A stretch of DNA of 64,000 bases from Mesocentrotus franciscanus (GCA_037976565.1 CP137686.1:124001-188000); one strand, 5' to 3'; shown: positions 1-12,000, numbered from the stretch's first letter. Notes: generated from the sequence alone by a model not told the origin. Numbers and translations are program-made.

Positions 1-11
1 AATATTTGTGT

Positions 12-27
12 GGCCCTGAAAAGGGCC
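12..27 (-). terminator. Histone H2B (copy 1) 3' stem-loop
   Basis: On the minus strand this reads GGCCCTTTTCAGGGCC: a 6-bp stem with a TTTC loop. It is the canonical SLBP/U7-processed 3' end of replication-dependent histone mRNA. It lies 35 bp beyond the H2B stop codon. The purine-rich downstream element would fall before position 1, outside the window. Confidence 0.95.
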
Positions 28-61
28 GTTGTATGTCCGATGAGAGCAGGATATGACTTGT

Positions 62-433
62 CTACTTGGAAGTAGTGTATTTCGTCACTGCTTTGGTACC
101 CTCGCTCACAGCGTGCTTCGCCAGCTCTCCGGGGAGGATAAGGCGGACGGCGGTCTGAATCTCGCGACTGCTGATGGTTGACTTCTTGTTGTACTGAGCG
201 AGGCGGGAAGATTCGCCGGCAATTCGCTCGAAGATGTCGTTGACGAAGCTGTTCATGATGATCATGGCCCGACTGGAGATGCCGGTATCAGGATGAACCT
301 GCTTGAGGACTTTGTAGATGTAGATACCATAACTCTCCTTCCTTTTCCTGTTCCTCTTCTTGCCACCGCTTGGCCGAGGGGCCTTGACTGCCTTCTTGGA
401 GCCTTTCTTAGCAACTTGACCTGTTGGAGCCAT
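62..433 (-). CDS. H2B: Histone H2B, copy 1
   Basis: Intact 123-residue H2B, a core nucleosome component that dimerises with H2A. It starts [14 protein letters not shown], the N-terminal style of sea urchin early H2B. A basic [12 protein letters not shown] stretch at about residues 25-36 leads into the histone fold ([17 protein letters not shown], residues 39-55). The usual [17 protein letters not shown] helix follows and the C-terminus is KYTTSK. No introns; it ends in a stem-loop rather than a poly(A) signal. The gene is transcribed from a promoter at about 520-611 with TATA, GATCC, octamer and CCAAT motifs. A protein-identical copy lies at 17470-17841. On this strand it sits downstream of H4 and upstream of an H3 gene that would be outside the window. 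Confidence 0.97.
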   Translation of the reverse strand: MAPTGQVAKKGSKKAVKAPRPSGGKKRNRKRKESYGIYIYKVLKQVHPDTGISSRAMIIMNSFVNDIFERIAGESSRLAQYNKKSTISSREIQTAVRLILPGELAKHAVSEGTKAVTKYTTSK

Positions 434-522
434 GATGAAATGAGGTTTTCTGGTCTGTAAAGATGGAAGCGTGCGTCAAGCGAATATTCTTTGGATAATG
501 TGAATGGCCAGCGAGAACGATT

Positions 523-611
523 CCTTTATACGCGGGGCCGGATCCGTATGCTGCGGTCCGTATGCAAATGAGCATTTGTCTCGATCGGCGGGGATCCGAT
601 CCTTTCATTGG
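523..611 (-). promoter_or_regulatory. H2B (copy 1) promoter motifs
   Basis: Reading away from the H2B start on the minus strand: TATAAA at 525-530, a GGATCC block at 540-545 just upstream of it (the GATCC motif known from sea urchin early histone promoters), the octamer ATTTGCAT at 562-569, and CCAAT at 607-611. The octamer is the typical H2B-specific element. Spacing from TATA to ATG is about 90 bp. Copy 2 has the same motifs at 17933-18021, with two extra T in the TATA region. Confidence 0.85.
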
Positions 612-1440
612 TCTAGGCGTCGCGGAATTGGTGCCTGCACCATCCCTTGCCCAGAGATGGCGACATACAGATCCTACGTTCCAATATAGGATCTCCATGC
701 AATATTCAATTCCCAAAGAATGAAACATATGAAAAATTGATTATAATTCCTCACTTTCTCTTGTACAAAATTATAGAAGCACAACAATTAACAAAATAAG
801 ATATGAGAAAGGAAAAGGGGCAAGAAAATCAAAAGCAAGAGAGAAGAGAACGATTTTGATGAGTATCAGTTTACCGAATATGGAATATGTCGAAACTTTT
901 CTTCCAAGACATACTTGCACCGGGTTTGATTCAATCCTACTTTTGACATTACCTCGGAGATATATATATATATATATGCAAGGCGCTGTATTAAGCGCTA
1001 TACGAATCCATGTGTATTATCATTTTCATTATGAAAACAACATCCATTTATTTATTCAGTTTTTATTTATATATCTTTTATCACAGAGTGGCCTGTTCAG
1101 TAAGTAACATATACATTTTTTTTAATAATGAATCAGAATTCTCTTTCTTTACCTAGGACTCTCAATACATTAGGACCCTCGTACTCCAAATGCCAATGTC
1201 TAGACACTATTTCCAACTAGATTTCATACTGCTTTCTGTTTCATAATTTGCCTTTTCGTTTGGAATACATACATGACTATATCAATCAATTTTGGTATTC
1301 CTAATGTCTTTCTTAACTGAGCCTAAGTAGTGAACTCTTAAAAGTATATGTTGCCTTTTTCAAAGTCTAATACATACCGAAATATGCTAATAGTTACTTT
1401 TCATCGGATTTAAAAACTTGAAAATACTTTGTATATTTGT
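612..1440. other. H4-H2B spacer, copy 1
   Basis: AT-rich noncoding spacer. It contains a short TA tract (about 960-976) and no ORF with recognisable similarity. It is nearly identical to 18022-18847 in the next unit apart from small homopolymer and microsatellite length differences. Confidence 0.8.
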
Positions 1441-1625
1441 TTATACATGTTCTTAATTGTTCTTTGTTTATGTTCATGACTTTGTTATTATTATAATTAT
1501 TATACTTATTTTGAACTATAGTTTATTATTATGTTTAACAGGGTCTCATGGAAGACCACCATTGTTGGGGAAAATGAGTCACCCTGTCTGTCTAAATTTC
1601 AGAAATACATCAATCAATCAATCTC
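1440..1625 (+). mobile_element. LINE 3'-end fragment inside the histone spacer, copy 1
   Basis: A phrase around 1541-1590 (GGTCTCATGGAAGACCACC... GTCACCCTGTCTGTCTAAA) followed by AAATACATCAATCAATCAATC looks like the 3' UTR and tetranucleotide tail of a CR1/L2-type LINE. This rests on recall of such tails, not on a search. The same sequence is at 18848-19030, so it is a fixed part of the repeat unit. It lies about 100 bp beyond the H4 3' end. Confidence 0.4.
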
Positions 1626-1716
1626 ACCTCTTCTGGGAGGTACAGTTTTGCCTTATTCACGGCTTCTTTCTTCTCCTTCTTCTTTACTTTCACGGTATTA
1701 ACATACAAGTCGAGTA

Positions 1717-1752
1717 TTCTTTCTTGAATATTTGGTGGCTCTGAAAAGAGCC
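1717..1752 (-). terminator. H4 (copy 1) stem-loop and histone downstream element
   Basis: The stem-loop GGCTCTTTTCAGAGCC (minus strand) is at 1737-1752. The purine-rich element CAAGAAAGAA, target of U7 snRNA, is at 1717-1726. Together they form the complete cleavage signal for non-polyadenylated histone mRNA. Confidence 0.95.
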
Positions 1753-1783
1753 GTTTTTTTCCTTAGAGAGAGGTCTGCTACAC

Positions 1784-2360
<577 letters not shown>

Positions 2361-2798
2361 ACCCTGCACGATGTGGAACATGACCAAATACACAAATTCA
2401 CGAGTTTTCTCCCCATTCTTTCTTGACAAAGTACATGCATGCATCAAGATAGGCCTTTGTTGAATACTCGAGTTGAAATATCAGTGGATGAGGAATATTA
2501 TCCAACAGTACACATGGATGACGTAACTTATCAAAAATTTCACAGTGATGACGAAACTTAATTAACTTAGAAATCGGTCATCATCTTTATTACTCAATAG
2601 ATATTACTCAATATTACTCGATTGCAATACATTCCTCGCCCCTCATTTGTTCGCACATGATTAGTATCCCCGCATAATTCCCATCCATAATTCATTTCAT
2701 TCTATTCCCTTTTTTTAATATCATTATATTTCCTCTTTTTTTAATAATTGTTTTCATTACACATAATCATAGACTATTATGAGTGCATTTAGACAAGC
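2361..2798. other. H1-H4 spacer, copy 1
   Basis: AT-rich spacer with no coding sequence or repeat that I recognise. A direct repeat of GGATGA/GATGACG-type words occurs around 2485-2560. Nearly identical to 19768-20206. Confidence 0.7.
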
Positions 2799-2799
2799 G

Positions 2800-2834
2800 T
2801 TCTTTCTTGACATGTGGTGGCTCTGAAAAGAGCC
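2800..2834 (-). terminator. H1 (copy 1) stem-loop and downstream element
   Basis: Stem-loop GGCTCTTTTCAGAGCC (minus) at 2819-2834; purine-rich CAAGAAAGAA at 2800-2809. Complete histone 3' processing signal. Confidence 0.95.
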
Positions 2835-2866
2835 GTTTTGGTAGGATTGGAAAGTGGGCGTGCAAA

Positions 2867-3475
2867 TCACTTGACTTTGCAGACTCTTTGCCGCAGGCTT
2901 CTTGCTCTTGGGCTTGGCAGTCTTCGGTTTCTTTGCGGCTGCCTTCTTGGGCGTCTTCTTTGGTGTTGATTTCTTGGCTGCTGCCTTCTTGGGCGCCTTC
3001 TTCGGAGTCTTCTTCTTGTCGGTTGTCTTCTTTGCTGGCTTCTTCGCTTTCTTGGGGCTGTCTTGACCTTCTTTGCGGCGGCTGCCTTCTGCTGTTTCTC
3101 CTTCTTTGCTGCAGCCTTTTCCTTGGCCTTCTCACGCTGTGCTTGCAGTTTCGCCTTCTCCTTCTCCTTCTTGGCCTTCTCCGACGCCTGTGCCTTGGCC
3201 GCCTGCACATTCAGCTTGAAAGACCCCGAAGCTCCTTTCCCTTCGTCTGCACCAGTTTGCCCTTCTCCACGCCAGACTTTAGGGCCCGCTTGATGAATAG
3301 GAGCTGTCGGTCCATCTGCACATCGAAATTGGTAGCGATGTACTTTTTAATTGCCTGAAGCGAGGAGCCATTGCGGTCCTTCAACTCGGCGATTGCTGTC
3401 GCCACCATCTCGGCAGCAGGGGTGGGCCGCCGGCTTCTTAGTAGTAACCTTCTTAGTGCTATCCTTCTCAGCCAT
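2867..3475 (-). CDS. H1: Histone H1, copy 1 (frameshifted in this sequence)
   Basis: Linker histone. In order: [18 protein letters not shown]-tail; winged-helix globular domain ([53 protein letters not shown]); then a long Lys/Ala/Pro tail with [12 protein letters not shown] near the end. The reading frame is broken at three points shared with copy 2: a C run near 3420, a G run near 3235 (KGKG to KGKE) and a C run near 3056. Two more single-base losses lie at the C-terminus (about 2873-2893) and are unique to this copy. All are one-base changes in or beside homopolymers, so I favour consensus error over true pseudogenisation. The length corrected for these would be about 203 residues, normal for sea urchin H1. 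Confidence 0.85.
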
Positions 3476-3612
3476 CTTGGTATACTGTTCGTCGGGAGGT
3501 GAACAAAACAAGTAACCATTTCTCGGGAACGTCAGCAATATACGGCATGGATGCGTACGTGGGGAAACAATCCGGGTCGTTCGCCCCCATGACTGCATGC
3601 CAGTTTGTGTTT
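3476..3612 (-). promoter_or_regulatory. H1 (copy 1) promoter motifs
   Basis: A TATATT-like box is on the minus strand at 3537-3542. The H1-specific AAACACA element (TGTGTTT on plus) is at 3606-3612. Both are conserved in copy 2 (20948-20953 and 21020-21026). Confidence 0.7.
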
Positions 3613-3928
3613 GTTTTCAGAATTTTTTCTCTTTTCTTTTCCATATATATGCTCTTATCCTTCTCCCCCCTCCCTTCTTCTTCTTCTTCTTCTTCTTCTT
3701 CTTCTTCTTCTTCTTCTTCTTCTTCTTCTTCTTCTCCTTCTCCTTCTCCGTAATATTCTTGTCTTTCTTCTTCATCTTTTCCCTTCCTATATGTACAATG
3801 TTATATGAATTTGAAAAAGATAACTTATCACAAGCAGATGTAATACGCAAAACATCTACAAGTGGCGATAACGCCATTAACCAAGCTTTCACGGTTTCGT
3901 CACCCTCTTGAAACGCAGTCAAATTCAG

Positions 3929-3962
<34 letters not shown>

Positions 3963-4280
3963 GTTGTTTCCAATTATAATGCAGACTAAAAAGCTGATGT
4001 TTCGCATGATCACCATACTAGTAGTAACTGTACATTTATTTGTAATTAACCTCTTTGCTTAATTTTTTTTTTATTTACTGCTTTATACACATACTTTTAC
4101 ATAGCATATATGGTTATATACATATATATATATATATATATATAACAATCATTAAGACTTCATTCATCTTAAGTCTATCTATCGTGTTATAGGCTACTAA
4201 TGGAGAGAGAGAGAGAGAGAGAGAGAGTGGGGTTGGGGCAACTGTGGGGAGGAGGATTCATAAATAAAACAATTCTTTCG
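3613..4280. repeat. H2A-H1 spacer with microsatellites, copy 1
   Basis: The spacer upstream of H1 holds a TTC/CTT tract (about 3675-3750), a TA tract (about 3931-3960), a second TA tract (about 4121-4144) and a GA tract (about 4204-4227). Reading frames here give only poly-Ser, Phe, Leu or Lys and are not genes. The same tracts with slightly different lengths occur at 21090-21168, 21355-21392, about 21551-21572 and about 21630-21658. Polypurine blocks in this spacer are a known feature of sea urchin early histone repeats. Confidence 0.85.
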
Positions 4281-4292
4281 TGAGTAATTGGT

Positions 4293-4308
4293 GGCCCTGA
4301 TAAGGGCC
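4293..4308 (-). terminator. H2A (copy 1) variant stem-loop
   Basis: Reads GGCCCTTATCAGGGCC on the minus strand, so the loop is TATC rather than TTTC. A GAAAGAATT-type purine element follows at about 4271-4280 but differs from the CAAGAAAGA core seen at the other genes. The second copy (21725-21740) has the same loop change. Confidence 0.9.
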
Positions 4309-4339
4309 GTTGAGGTGTCAGGATTTGCAGGAGCAAACT

Positions 4340-4864
<525 letters not shown>

Positions 4865-5176
4865 CAGCGGGCAGCTGACCGCATCTCATCATTCTGTTTC
4901 GCAGCAATAGTGAATGGTGCCATCTCGCGGCGACTTCTCCATTTTCTCCACTGATATCACAACTAGTACTAAATCAGATTGTACAGGGTTTCTTGAATCT
5001 CGTACATTCTTTCAAAACAGGTCAATTCAAATATTTGGGACGACAACGCCTGAAAGTGTGCTAAAACTGTAACCCGTTCCAAGTACATACATTGACAAAA
5101 GAAAGTGCACGGTGTCACTATTCCTAATATTTTAAGGTTCTATATGTCATTATGTGTTATATTACATGTTATATTA
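4865..5176. other. H2A upstream spacer up to the insertion
   Basis: Noncoding sequence ending in TTA (5174-5176), the left target-site copy of the large element. It is continuous in the uninterrupted unit as 22298-22609. No gene seen. Confidence 0.8.
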
Positions 5177-6380
5177 GGCGCCTTGGATCAATTCGAGTGG
5201 CTGTAATCACGCGTGCTTCCTGCAGCGCAGCCTAGTTTGCGTGAAAGCCGCGGCGTCCTGATCCCTCTATTCAAAAGACGCATGCGGGAATCCCGCGTGA
5301 AGAACGCGTCCGTTCCGAAGTCTCCACCACAGAGACCGAACTACTTATAAAATGCTTCTGACTGATACCAGTTGACCGCCCTCTAGAGGCCTGGTCTGCC
5401 CTGTGCGTTTAACTCTCACACTATACTATACTATGCAGGGATGCGGAACCGGGTGGCTGGGGTTTTTTTCAGTAGACACGTTTCATATAAAAGCTCCGAA
5501 AAAGGGGTTTATATATTGTTGGCATGCTCAGCCCCCTTTCAAAAACGCTTTTATCTACAAGCGAGGTTTTTATATCCATAATTTCTCTACATACGTATAT
5601 TAATTACTCAATGATTTAGTGAAACAAAAAATAGAAGTTAAAGTATATACAGCAAATCTTCCAGCTTATTATTATTTTCTTTGATTACACAATCATGCCT
5701 TACAAAATTCTTAGCAACGACTTGACAATCTTTTAACTCAACATTTATTAACGAATAAAGATGGATATTATATTTAGAGCTCAGAAATAAACAATATGAA
5801 ATGAAACAATCGGAGTGATCGAGAGGGAGGAAAAGAGAGAGTAAAGGAGAGAGGAAGGAGATGAATTAAGACAAAAATAATAGAATAGGATCGTGGGAGG
5901 GAACGCCAGGTGGAGTATAGGTGCAACAAACGATTTTCCTGAAAACAATCCTTTGGAAACTTGAAGCCCGGCGCAAATTGAGCAAATACGAGAACATAAA
6001 AGTTAGTTAATTGCAACATGTGCAGGGCTGTATCTGGAACTTCTACTGATTAACTATAGATAGAACGATCTAGGCAAATTATAGCTACCTTCTCGATTGT
6101 GACCATAGTAATATCTATGTTTCATTAATAGTGTGATTAAACATGTTTATCGAGTTTCATTGAAGTAAACGCATCGTATAATATTTTGTGTAAAATGTTC
6201 ACTGTCAACCATTTGACAGAAGAGCAATGATATACATGTATTCCGTCTTTACATCAAATACTATATGTTCTTCCTTGATATTCAGTTCAGTGTATAGCGT
6301 TATAACGGCTTGTATTAAGTAGTTTTAAAGCCGACGACTTAAATGCTCTTTTCACTTTAGTCACCCCCACCGTTTACCAC
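5177..6380. other. Left subterminal part of the large element
   Basis: Starts with the GC-rich inverted-repeat end (to about 5340), then AT-rich unique sequence. A stretch at about 5758-5805 (AGAAATAAACAATATGA) recurs at 29098-29115 in the second element copy. No gene seen. Confidence 0.6.
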
Positions 6381-6388
6381 AGGCCGCC

Positions 6389-6620
6389 GATCCATTATCG
6401 CGTTCTATTTATAGTATACGTAATAATAGAGGTAACAATAGCATCTCAGACATTAAATGTTGCCTTTGCCCAACTCCACCGGCCATTAACAGTAGAATAT
6501 TGAATGAATTTCATGAACAATACGGGTCAACGTTTCCCCCTTTGTTCCTCGACCCCCGCCCCTTTCCCCTCTCCCCCTCTTTATTAAACTCGCCTTTAAC
6601 GCTATGGCTACGAATCAATC
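6389..6620. repeat. Internal block that occurs inverted within the element
   Basis: About 6500-6615 (ATGAACAATACGGGTCAA... TCCTCGACCCCCGCC... TATGGCTACG) is found as the reverse complement at about 10440-10570. The block from 6389 also matches 28716-28920 in the second element copy. So the segment between 6500 and 10570 is bounded by inverted repeats, which suggests a further nested or foldback structure. Confidence 0.6.
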
Positions 6621-6637
6621 TATACCCTTTAACACCT

Positions 6638-7060
6638 TACTTCCGCTCTTCTATTGTTGGAGTTTATAACCATGACAACGTCCAGCTTTACCCTCGGCCA
6701 CGTTCATTGTTCCCCTTACGTAACTTAGCTGTATGTGGGCCTGAGACATAACTCTTTTCACATATTCTATATAGGTCTCAAATACTTTCAAATATTTCTG
6801 TGTCATTTTTGTTTGTCTATACTTTGTCCATGCTTATAGACTATAATTGTCAAATTTGCCAATACTTACAAAATAATAGGCAGGTAAATGACGTATGTAC
6901 AAGCCTAAAATTGCCTTTCCTGCCACTTATTCACTTAAATAGAGGATTTTATGGTATTTCCGAAGTATATACTATCATTATCCATTGCTCCTGTTTTTTG
7001 TACTTCCATATTATTCATTATAATTGTACTTTTTCATAAGCATGTCAAATTTTCTCTCAC
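6638..7060. repeat. Module A, copy 1 of 5
   Basis: Begins CTCTTCTATTGTTGGAGTTT and runs through ATAACCATGACAACG, GGCCACGTTCATTGTTCC, TACGTAACTTAGCTGTA and TCTATATAGGTCTCAAATAC. The same module starts again at about 7275, 9862, 11577 and 14574 (the last truncated). Short reading frames in it are not conserved as protein. Confidence 0.8.
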
Positions 7061-7274
7061 ATGAAATTTGTACAGCAGCGTATTACAGCTCTGCGATGTC
7101 TGTCTCACAGATTTCGCTGAGACCTTTCAGTACACAGAATAATTATACTGATGGTACTTCATTGGGAGCAGCGTAATCCGCGCTCGCCCTCAGTAGAAGC
7201 TTATGATGGCACGCGCAAACTTCACTTGCAAGGACAAGCCATTCATTGTGAACCAATTATCATACCCTTACCTC

Positions 7275-7560
7275 ACTTCACCTCTTCTATTGTTGAAGTT
7301 TATAACCATGACAACGACCATTACCCTCGGCCACGTTCATTGTTCCTCTTACGTATCTTAGCTGTAGGTGGGCGGTGGGTCTAAGACATAACTCTTTTCG
7401 CATATTCTATATAGGTCTCAAATACTTTCAAATATTTCTGTGTCATTTTTGTTTGTATATACTTTGTCAATACTTACAAACTATTACGTTTCCCCTATCA
7501 TCTTCCGCTCTAGAATTTTCTTGTCTCCCTCTCCATGATTTCTTCTGTCCTTTGTAGGGT
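7275..7560. repeat. Module A, copy 2
   Basis: Same order of sequence words as the copy at 6638, diverged by scattered substitutions and a shortened 3' part. It directly follows a block (6878-7260) that is duplicated at 10995-11575. Confidence 0.75.
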
Positions 7561-7699
7561 ACTTATGCTATTTTTTTGATAAATAAAAAGAAAGTTTCAT
7601 TCTTTCTCTTAAAATGTTGCCCACCTTCTTCTAGATAACCCTTTTGTGCTAAAGTATAATGTCCAACGTATATATTATTTCCGTCAATAACATATAATG

Positions 7700-9060
7700 A
7701 ACGTATCATTTCATTTTGATGCAACAGAGATTTACATTCAAAATAGAAAACTTTTACTTTTCTATAATTTTGGACAGTAATATTCTCCTAATTCCGACAT
7801 TACCAGCCGCTCGTTCTCTATTTTCGTTCCCTATAATAAATATAAGGGTTATGAGACTGTGTACATCATCAGGGATATGTTATAATAATTTATCTTAAAG
7901 AAGGAATTAAGGCAAACAAGCAAATGGCGGAATAGAAAACAATAGGCAGACAGATGGAGAGAGAGAGAGAGAGATAGAAAGTTGGACGTAGTCTGTACTT
8001 TTTTATTTATAATTTGATGAGGCAGAGATTTACATCAAAAGTTTTACTTTATATTATTATAGTACAGTAATATTTATTTTTATTTAGGGGTTCATCGAAA
8101 CGTGATCTCATTTAAAATCGCGGAACAGAAAAAAGGAGATGAAGATGGAAAACGGCATTGGGAACACGAGAGAGAAAGTTAGACGTCGCATTGTTATGAT
8201 TATAGTCTGTACTGTATTTAGTATTATTGTATTTGTCTCTCCGACCACCACCGCCCCCACCCGTTCTGGGTTCCTCTCTAATTGCTTTTTATCATGTTTT
8301 ATATCTTTTCGCTAAAGTGTAATTCCCGACGTATTTGTTACCATCAATATAGCATAATAAACTTTTTCATATTAATCTGATGCAACAGAGATATACATTA
8401 TTTCAAAACTATACGTTTTATAATTATTATACAGTAGTATTCTTCTCATTTCGATATTATCAGGCACTCGTTCCGTGTTTGCTTCTCCATAATTATGAAG
8501 GTTATGGTATAATTATTTATCTCAAGATCGAAAAGAATACTGTCGGAATAAAAGTAATAAGCGGAACGGAAAATAGTACAAACGATGAAGAAGGTAAATG
8601 GCGTCGAGAAAGCGAGCGAGAGAGAGACTGACAGACAGAAACAATAATTTCTCATAATCATCTTTTTGTCTGTGACATTTTACTAAATCACATTTTCTTG
8701 TTTATTCCTTTATCGTTCCATGATCTTTGAATGGATATATCAGATAGGGTACAATCTGGTTCTATACGTTATATGACTAACAATAATGTAAGGAGTACTG
8801 GCGAGAAAGAGAGAAAACAGTATGAGAGATGAAGATGGAAAACGGTATTGAGAGAGACAGAGAATGAGAAAGAAATAATGAGAGAGGAAGAGAGAGAGAG
8901 AAAAAAATGGACGTATCATTACATAGCTGAGTGTGTAGGCCTACTATATTTATTTTGTCTCTCCTATCACACACCCCCACCCCCCCCCCGCCCTGGATTC
9001 TTCTTTAGTTTCCTTTTATCATTTGTATATCTTTTCGCTTATAAATAAGTATCATGTCCG
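7700..9060. repeat. Module B array with GA tracts
   Basis: Module B begins near GATGCAACAGAGATTTACAT and continues through CAGTAATATTCTTCTCAT and AGATCGAAAGGAATACTTTC to a GA microsatellite, then TTTGTCTCTCCGATCA. Starts seen here: about 7718, 8026 (degenerate) and 8379. GA-rich tracts lie at about 7961-7980, 8612-8628 and 8858-8906. Reading frames over the tracts give only Arg/Glu or Ser/Leu runs. Confidence 0.7.
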
Positions 9061-9860
9061 ACTAACGTAAATTTGAGAGAGGCAGAGAGAATTGCACCGC
9101 CTCAATAAAATATAAATTTTGCCCCACTCCAGTAAGAGATCAACTTTGCGCGCCCCCCTCAGTTTCACATCAATTTTGCGCCCCCTCATTTAATTAGCAC
9201 TATCATTTTGCTGTTCTTGTTTCCCTGTTTAATATTATTTGCTATCTACTTTCGATTCTTTCGCTCAAAATCTGTCACAATCACTTACGGCGCATAATAT
9301 GAGGAGAGAGAGAGAGAGAGAGAGAAAGGGGGTTCTCAAGATCGAAAGGAATACTTTCGGAATAAAAGCAAATAGCGGAATCGAAAACAGTACTAGAGAT
9401 GATGATGGAAAACGGCGCCGAGAAAGCGAGCGAGAGAGAGAGTAAGAGAGAGATAGACAGGAGAAAGAGAGACTCATGATTGTCATATTTTCGTCTGTGA
9501 CATTTGACTTAACCACATCTTCCTGTTTATTCCTTTATCTTGCATGATTTGTTATATCTTTCAATGAATATTGCAGATACGGTAACATCTGGTTCTACGT
9601 TATATATGATTAATTACAATTTGTATTTAGGAGCTGTATGTCGAAACGTGATCCCATTACAATTCTTAAAAAGCAGTTACGACAAATGCAAAAACAACAA
9701 GACCCGCCCCCGGAAAAACAGGGTTATCTGAACCCGATATACATGTATACAAGGATCATCAATGCTGTATGTACGTCAGTTTATCGTGAGTGTGTGTGTG
9801 TGTGTGTGTGTGTGTAATTGGGTTTTTACAGACGTGTATCAATCTATACCCTTTATACAT
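9061..9860. repeat. Module B fragments, GA and GT tracts
   Basis: Contains a TTTTGCGCCCCC-type repeat pair (9119-9185), GA tracts (about 9303-9326 and 9427-9465), a further AGATCGAAAGGAATACTTTC half-module at 9337 and a GT tract (about 9789-9815). No gene. Confidence 0.6.
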
Positions 9861-9861
9861 T

Positions 9862-10435
9862 ACTTCCGCTCTTCTATTGTTGGAGTTTATAACCATGACA
9901 ACTACCTTTACCCTTGGCCACGTTCATTGTTCCTCTTACGTAACTTAGCTGTAGGTGGGCCTAAGACATAACTCTTTTCGCATATTCTATATAGGTCTCA
10001 AATACTTTCAAATATTTCTGTGTCATTTTTGTTTGTGTATACTTTGTCGATAATTACAAACTATAATTGTCAAAATTTGCCAATGCTTACAAACTAATAC
10101 GTTTCCCCTTTCATCTTCCGCTCTATAGAATCCTATCTTTTTATATTTATTTGTTGTGCACTTATCATATTTTTTGTTGTCTCCCTCTCCATGATTTCTT
10201 CTGTTTTTGTAGGGTACTAATGTTATTAACTTATTTCTTTTGTAAATAGAAGAGAAAGTTTCATTATTTCTCTTATAATGTTGTGCACTTCTTCTAGATA
10301 ACCCTTTTGTGCTAAAGTAAAATTTTATGTTGATGCAACAGAGATTTACATTCAAAATCAAAACTTTTACTTTCTATAGTTTTTGTACAGTAATATTCTT
10401 CTCATTTATTTAATACGACATTATCTTCCGCTCAA
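9862..10435. repeat. Module A copy 3 followed by module B start
   Basis: Module A words from CTCTTCTATTGTTGGAG to the GTTTCCCC.TTCATCTTCCGCTCTA word, then GATGCAACAGAGATTTACAT at about 10332. The antisense reading frame across 10023-10361 has no family resemblance and is taken as noncoding. Confidence 0.65.
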
Positions 10436-10956
10436 AATCTATCAATCACTTACGACGCATAATATGTGGACGCAACGTAGCCATAGGGTAAAAGGCACGT
10501 TTGATAGGGAGAGAAATTAGGAGGGGAGGGGTCGAGGAACAAAAACCTTTGACCCATGTATTGTTCATAATCACATTTACATAAACACATGCACCTGCTT
10601 TACACCACCATGCGAGCCCGTTTTATACACACACGTTCACATAGAATCGACGAGACGAGAACGAACTTATATGTAATTAGACAAAGAAAATACCACGTGA
10701 CCGAAAGGCCTACTTTTACAGGGGTACGGGGCAGAGGGGATAGGGAGGCAGACTGCACCCCTAATGGGTGATAGGTGACAAACAAGAGAGAAAGGGGAAA
10801 GAAGAGAGAGAAAGCGAGGAGAGAAGAGAGTGAGGGAAAGAGATGAAGGAGAGAAAGAGAAATTAATTCGATCTTTGAAGAGGGCTTTATACCAAGTCCA
10901 AAGAAAAAAATAATATTACAACCTTCCGTAAAATGCGTTTTGCCTCTTTATGTTAA
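10436..10956. other. Inverted block and GA-rich stretch before the nested element
   Basis: 10440-10570 is the inverted copy of about 6500-6615. It is followed by a purine-rich stretch (10785-10865) and by ACCTTCCGTAAAATGCG, which recurs at 30911 in the second element copy. Ends in TTAA (10953-10956), the left target copy of the nested element. Confidence 0.65.
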
Positions 10957-11225
10957 CCCGTTCCTTCCGGGAACCTGGTATAACAGGTTCCCGTTATAGG
11001 CAGGTAAATGACGTCTTTACAAGCCTAAAATTGCCTTCCCCTGCCACTAATTCACTAAACTAGTTGATTTGAGGGTATTTACAAAGTATATGCTATCATT
11101 ACCCATTGCTCCTGTTTTGTGTACTTTCATATTATTCACTATAATTGTACTTTTTCATAAACATGTCAAGTTTTCTCTCACAAGAAATTCGTATAGCAGC
11201 GTATACAGTTCCGCGGTGTCTGTCC

Positions 11226-11444
11226 TTTGCACGTCGACGTAGTGGACTGCAACGTGTGCCATTCTTTCAAGGCACTGGCCCGTGCCCGGCAAATAGGGAC
11301 TTTTAGATTTTACACGACGAGAACGTGAACTGCCACGGTGACGCCCTTTTAAGGTAATGTGACGTCCTTTTAAGGCACTGCCGGGCACGGGCCAGTGCCT
11401 TGAAAGAATGGCATACGTGGCAGTCCACTACGTCGACGTGCAAA
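11226..11444. repeat. Large palindrome with 65-bp arms
   Basis: The left arm (11226-11290) starts TTTGCACGTCGACGTAG. The right arm (11380-11444) is its reverse complement with only a few mismatches. The loop is about 89 bp. A second complementary pair lies just inside the left arm (TAGGGACTTTTAGATTT, about 11294-11310) and just outside the right arm (about 11442-11458), so two mutually exclusive pairings are possible. The homologous block at about 7100 lacks this segment, so it is an insertion, probably a foldback MITE. Confidence 0.85.
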
Positions 11445-11576
11445 TCTAAAAGTCCCTATTGACTTTCGCTGAGACCTTTCCATACACAAATACTGATACT
11501 GCTGGTACTTCAATGGGAGCAGCGTAATCCGCGCTCGCCCTGTAGAAGCTTATGACGGCACGCACCCAAATACCTT

Positions 11577-12000
11577 ACCTCCGCTCTTCTATTGTTGGAG
11601 TTTATAACCATGACAACGAACTTGACCCTCGGCCACGTTCATTGTTCCTCTTACGTAACTCTTACGTAACTGTAGGTGGGCCTAAGACATAACTCTTTTC
11701 GTATATTCTATATAGGTCAAAATTTGCCAATTCTTAGGAACTATTACGTTTCCCCTGTCATCTTCCGCTCTAGAATCCTATTTTTTGTTTTTATTTGTTG
11801 TGTCCTTTTTATATTTTTTCTTGTCTCCCTCTTCAAGATTTCTTCTGCTTGTGTAGGGAATTTATGCTATTTTTTATAAATAAAATAGAAAGTTTTATTC
11901 TTTCTCTTATACTGTTGTCCACCTTCTTTTAGATAACCCTTTTGTGCTAAAGTATATAATGTCCGATGTATATTATTTCTGTCAATAACATATAATGAAC
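11577..12000. repeat. Module A, copy 4
   Basis: Same word order as the other module A copies. CTTACGTAACTCTTACGTAAC shows a small internal duplication at about 11651-11670. Confidence 0.7.

Noticed and set aside
408..728. Minus-strand frame upstream of H2B and its plus-strand partner
   Set aside because: It covers the H2B promoter (TATA, octamer, CCAAT). No protein family; repeated only because the spacer is repeated.
3499..3973. Poly-Ser/Phe/Leu and poly-Lys frames in the H1 upstream spacer (and 20910-21410)
   Set aside because: Translations of the CTT microsatellite; noncoding in both units.
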